Shown here piece after piece: positions 5,600-8,822 of a stretch of 8,822 nt of DNA (positions are counted from its first letter, which is position 1; every line of letters begins with the position of its first letter). Source of the DNA: Prevotella sp. (GTDB lineage: Bacteria; Bacteroidota; Bacteroidia; Bacteroidales; Bacteroidaceae); NCBI GenBank assembly GCA_021204735.1, contig JAJPYV010000225.1, positions 1 to 8,822 on the forward strand, read 5' to 3'. Position numbers and translations under genes: made by a program. The notes beneath the pieces are model-generated. The model did not search any database, had not been told where the DNA came from, and saw only the letters and a program-made list of their open reading frames with translations.

Positions 5600-8233
5600 A
5601 TGACAACACGAGGCAAGATGAATAGAATAAGAGTTGGATTGGCACTTCTTTTCTTGATGTTCCTTGGCTTTAAGGCTGGGGCGCAGGAGAAGATTGTCAA
5701 CCCTGACATTTCATACGCTGGTAATCCTCGCTCGTGTGTTATCGGCGGTATAGCTGTTTCGGGTGTTGAGGGATATGAGGACTATATGCTCACGGGTATT
5801 TCGGGTCTTTCTGTCGGACAGGAGATTGATGTGCCTGGCTCTGATCTTACGGAAGCTATAAAACGTTATTGGAGGCATGGCTTGTTTTCTAAGGCTCAGG
5901 TGGTGGCTGACTCTCTCGTGGGAAACAAGATTTACCTTCATTTTTACCTCGCACTGCGCCCTCGTGTGTCTTCAATCAATTATAATGGTGTGAAGAAGTC
6001 TGAGCGTGAGGATTTGGAGACGAAACTCGGACTGCTTAAAGGTAGTCAGATTACTCCTAACATGCTCGACCGTGCCAAATTGTTGGCAAAGAATTATTTT
6101 GACGATAAGGGCTATAAGAATGCTGACATTGAAATTATACAGCATGATGATGTGTCTAACAAAAATCAGGTTATTCTCGATGTTAATATCGACAAGAAAG
6201 AGAAAATAAAGGTAAGACAGATTGTCTTGGAGGGTAACGTGAACCTTACTGACTCGAAGATCAAAGGTTCTTTGTTCAAGAAAGGTGCTCTGTCAAAGAC
6301 TCATGAGTCAGGAAAATTGTCATCTCTATTCAAGTCGAAAAAATACACTCCTGAGCGTTACAAGGAGGATAAGCAGAATGTGATAACTAAGTACAACGAG
6401 TATGGTTACCGTGATGCTGTGATTGTGGAGGATAGTGTTTGGAACGTTGACGACAAGCACGTGAGCATTTATATGAAGATTGATGAGGGTATCAAATATT
6501 ATGTGCGTAACATCACGTGGGTGGGTAACACCGTATTCACTACTGATTACCTCAGTCGTGTGCTCGGCATGGAGAAAGGTGATGTGTACAACCAGAAGTT
6601 GATGAACAAACGATTGTCGGAGGATGAGGATGCCGTTGGAAACAATTATTGGAACAATGGTTATATCTTCTATAACTTGCAACCTACTGAGGTGAATATT
6701 ATCGGTGACTCTATTGACCTTGAAATGAGGATTTTCGAGGGACAACAGGCGCATATCAGTAATGTGAAAATCACTGGTAACACTCGTGTCTATGAGAATG
6801 TAATTCGTCGAGAACTAAGAACTAAGCCTGGTGACTTGTTCTCCAAAGAGTCGTTGCAGCGTTCTGCTCGTGAAATCGGCTCTATGGGGCATTTCGATGA
6901 GACAGCAATCAACCCTGATATACAACCGAAATATGAGGAGGGTACGGTGGATATCAGTTGGGATCTCGTTCAGAAGTCCAACGACCAGGTGGAGTTCTCT
7001 CTCGGTTGGGGACAGACGGGTGTAATCGGACGAATCGGTTTGAAACTGAACAACTTCTCAATGGCTAATTTGTTCAACAAGAATAGGGAGCACCGTGGTA
7101 TTATGCCTGTGGGTGATGGTGAGGTGCTGTCTATCGGTGCTCAGACAAATGGTACTTATTATCAGGCTTATAACATAAGTTACTCAACCAACTGGTTTGG
7201 TGGCAAGCGCCCTATACAATTCACTGTCGGGGCTTATTTCTCAAAGCAAACGGATGTGTCGAGCAACTATTACAACAGTAGTTACATGAGCAGCTACTAT
7301 AATTACCTTTATGGTTATGGCAGCAGTTACAGTAATTACTATGAGAACTATTACGACCCTGACAAGTATGTCAAGTTGGTGGGCGTCTCTCTCGGTTGGG
7401 GTAAGCGTCTGCGCTGGCCTGATGACTATTTCCAACTCTCGCTTGAGATTGCATACCAGCGTTATATGCTGAAAAATTGGCAGTATTTCATTGTTACGAC
7501 GGGTAATTGTAACAACCTTAACTTAAGTCTCACTCTGTCGCGTACCTCAACTGATAACCAATTGTACCCGCGTCGTGGTTCGGAGTTTATGGCTTCTGTT
7601 ACTCTTACACCGCCTTGGTCGCTGTTCTCAAAGAAGGATTACAAGAATCTTGCCACTAATTATCTCTCATCTACTTACGTTGACGAGCAGCAGGAAAAAT
7701 ACCGTTGGGTTGAGTATCACAAGTGGAAGTTCCGTGCCAAAACTTACACGGCTCTCTCTAATGGTCAGAAGTGTTTCGTGCTGATGACACGTGTTGAACT
7801 CGGTATTCTCGGTTCTTACAACAAATACAAAAAATCACCTTTCGAAACATTCTATATGGGTGGTGACGGTATGAGCGGTTATTCCACAAGTTATGCAGAG
7901 GAAACTATCGGTTTGAGGGGTTACGACAACGGTAGTCTTACGCCTTACGGATATGAGGGCTATGCCTACGATAGGTTTACTCTGGAACTTCGTTATCCGT
8001 TTATGTTGGGTAACACCACAATTTATGGCCTTACCTTCGTGGAGGCGGGTAATGCCTGGACTGAAACTAAGAATTTCAACCCATTCGACATGAAGCGTTC
8101 TGCCGGTGTCGGTGTGCGTATCTATCTGCCAATGGTCGGTCTGATGGGTATTGACTGGGCATACGGCTTCGATAAGGTATTCGGCTCAAAGGGTGGCAGT
8201 CAGTTCCACTTCATCCTCGGTCAGGAGTTCTAA
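5600..8233 (+). CDS. bamA: BamA outer-membrane protein assembly factor (Omp85 family)
   Basis: This is the central insertase of the BAM complex, which folds beta-barrel proteins into the outer membrane. The 877-residue product has a signal peptide (cleavage likely at A-G-A28|Q). Five POTRA-like domains follow at roughly 45-121, 122-202, 203-301, 302-383 and 384-460, several opening with the typical strand-G-N/N-G pattern (N-Y-N-G-V, L-E-G-N-V, W-V-G-N-T, I-T-G-N-T). A 16-strand barrel runs from about V464 to the end. The conserved R-G-Y/F motif of the inward-folded loop 6 is L772-R-G-Y-D776, and the protein ends in F-I-L-G-Q-E-F with the terminal Phe of a beta-signal. Residues 554-590, probably external loop 3, are unusually rich in Tyr, Ser and Asn. 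An alternative ATG at 5618 (residue 7), preceded by an AGG, would give a more typical short signal peptide; I kept 5600, just after the uppS stop. Confidence 0.95.
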   Translation: MTTRGKMNRIRVGLALLFLMFLGFKAGAQEKIVNPDISYAGNPRSCVIGGIAVSGVEGYEDYMLTGISGLSVGQEIDVPGSDLTEAIKRYWRHGLFSKAQVVADSLVGNKIYLHFYLALRPRVSSINYNGVKKSEREDLETKLGLLKGSQITPNMLDRAKLLAKNYFDDKGYKNADIEIIQHDDVSNKNQVILDVNIDKKEKIKVRQIVLEGNVNLTDSKIKGSLFKKGALSKTHESGKLSSLFKSKKYTPERYKEDKQNVITKYNEYGYRDAVIVEDSVWNVDDKHVSIYMKIDEGIKYYVRNITWVGNTVFTTDYLSRVLGMEKGDVYNQKLMNKRLSEDEDAVGNNYWNNGYIFYNLQPTEVNIIGDSIDLEMRIFEGQQAHISNVKITGNTRVYENVIRRELRTKPGDLFSKESLQRSAREIGSMGHFDETAINPDIQPKYEEGTVDISWDLVQKSNDQVEFSLGWGQTGVIGRIGLKLNNFSMANLFNKNREHRGIMPVGDGEVLSIGAQTNGTYYQAYNISYSTNWFGGKRPIQFTVGAYFSKQTDVSSNYYNSSYMSSYYNYLYGYGSSYSNYYENYYDPDKYVKLVGVSLGWGKRLRWPDDYFQLSLEIAYQRYMLKNWQYFIVTTGNCNNLNLSLTLSRTSTDNQLYPRRGSEFMASVTLTPPWSLFSKKDYKNLATNYLSSTYVDEQQEKYRWVEYHKWKFRAKTYTALSNGQKCFVLMTRVELGILGSYNKYKKSPFETFYMGGDGMSGYSTSYAEETIGLRGYDNGSLTPYGYEGYAYDRFTLELRYPFMLGNTTIYGLTFVEAGNAWTETKNFNPFDMKRSAGVGVRIYLPMVGLMGIDWAYGFDKVFGSKGGSQFHFILGQEF

Positions 8234-8259
8234 TCATTAAAAATAATAGATTCAATTAT

Positions 8260-8808
8260 ATGAAAAAACAGTTTGGAAAGATTATAGGAAAGGTATCTAA
8301 GATTGCCTTGTTTCTTTGTGTGTTTTCTATTGCGCCTCTGACGGCCAATGCACAGAAATTCGCCCTTGTGGATATGGAGTATATTCTCAAGAATATCCCT
8401 GCTTACGAGCGTGCCAATGAGCAGTTGATGCAGGTATCCAAGAAATGGCAGGCTGAGGTTGACGCTCTCAATACTGAGGCGCAAACGATGTACAAGAATT
8501 ACCAGAATGAGGTTGTTTTCCTATCGCAGGAGCAAAAACAGGCGCGTCAGGAGGCGATAATGAACAAGGAGAAGGAGGCAAGCGAACTGAAAAAGAAGTA
8601 TTTCGGGCCTGAAGGTGAACTTTACAAAAAGCGCACCAGTTTGATTACGCCTATTCAGGAGGAGATTTACAGTGCTGTCAAGGATATTTCCGACTTGCAT
8701 GGATATCAGCTCGTCTTGGACAGGGCGTCTGACTCTGGTATCATTTTCGGCTCGCCAAAAATCGACATTAGCAACGAAGTTCTGTCAAAATTAGGTTATT
8801 CCAATTAA
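8260..8808 (+). CDS. ompH: Skp/OmpH-family periplasmic chaperone
   Basis: Skp-type proteins are trimeric periplasmic chaperones whose helical tentacles hold unfolded outer-membrane proteins on the way to BamA. The 182-residue product has a Lys-rich signal peptide (K2, K3, K7, K11, K14, then a hydrophobic core) with likely cleavage at A-N-A31|Q-K. A short beta start follows (F-A-L-V-D-M-E-Y-I-L), then a long charged, Gln/Glu/Lys-rich coiled-coil region at about 47-145 (S-Q-E-Q-K-Q-A-R-Q-E), and a returning strand Y-Q-L-V-L-D-R-A-S. The closing S-P-K-I-D-I-S-N-E-V-L-S-K-L-G is typical of Bacteroidetes members. It follows bamA by 26 bases with no terminator between. In P. gingivalis a second ompH gene follows (from memory); here the window ends 14 bases after the stop, so that cannot be seen. 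Confidence 0.93.
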   Translation: MKKQFGKIIGKVSKIALFLCVFSIAPLTANAQKFALVDMEYILKNIPAYERANEQLMQVSKKWQAEVDALNTEAQTMYKNYQNEVVFLSQEQKQARQEAIMNKEKEASELKKKYFGPEGELYKKRTSLITPIQEEIYSAVKDISDLHGYQLVLDRASDSGIIFGSPKIDISNEVLSKLGYSN

Positions 8809-8822
8809 TTTTATTACTTTTG

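Noticed and set aside
6326..6754. Minus-strand ORF of 142 residues opposite bamA
   Set aside because: It overlaps the POTRA-coding region completely, its His/Ile/Val-rich composition reflects the complement of the bamA codons, and no start signals are seen.
8815..8822. TACTTTTG at the window edge as a promoter -7 element
   Set aside because: It fits TAnnTTTG, but no good -33 TTTG lies at the right distance (TTAG at 8791 is the nearest) and the downstream gene is not visible. It may equally be spacer sequence inside the operon.

Overview
The window reads as chromosomal DNA of a Bacteroidota (Bacteroidales) bacterium, most likely Prevotella or a close relative. The reasons are AT-rich spacers, promoter-like elements of the Bacteroidetes TTTG / TAnnTTTG type, a C-terminal type IX secretion (T9SS) sorting domain, and the gene order DUF6242-type lipoprotein, porG, uppS, bamA, ompH/skp. 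As I recall it, this matches the PG0188 to PG0193 region of Porphyromonas gingivalis. Every gene I accept is on the + strand.

Region 1 (1-1977) is the 3' part of a large secreted or surface protein ending in a T9SS type A-like sorting domain. Its 5' end lies outside the window. A bulged hairpin terminator follows.

Region 2 (1978-2705) is a 728-base spacer that is not empty. It holds what looks like a self-contained miniature transcription unit: a Bacteroidetes-type promoter embedded in overlapping dyads (2113-2156), a 31-codon ORF for a single-pass hydrophobic microprotein (2207-2302), and a strong terminator hairpin (2310-2345). After it come two tracts of 7-base tandem repeats, each followed by the same 25-base sequence, and then the promoter region of the next operon.

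Region 3 (2706-8808) is a tightly packed probable operon for envelope biogenesis: a lipoprotein with Asp-box (BNR-like) repeats, the T9SS outer-membrane protein PorG, undecaprenyl diphosphate synthase, the BamA insertase and a Skp/OmpH periplasmic chaperone. The genes are 31 bases apart, overlapping by 8, 3 apart and 26 apart. Together they would provide the lipid carrier for peptidoglycan and O-antigen synthesis, the chaperone and insertase for outer-membrane beta-barrels, and a beta-barrel component of the T9SS that would export cargo such as the region 1 protein.

The operon itself is conserved housekeeping. The less ordinary points are the microprotein unit, the strand-composition switch between region 1 and region 3, the tyrosine-rich external loop of BamA, the C-terminal CxxC of PorG, and the duplicated heptamer-repeat spacer. 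I see no CRISPR array, transposase, tRNA or rRNA.
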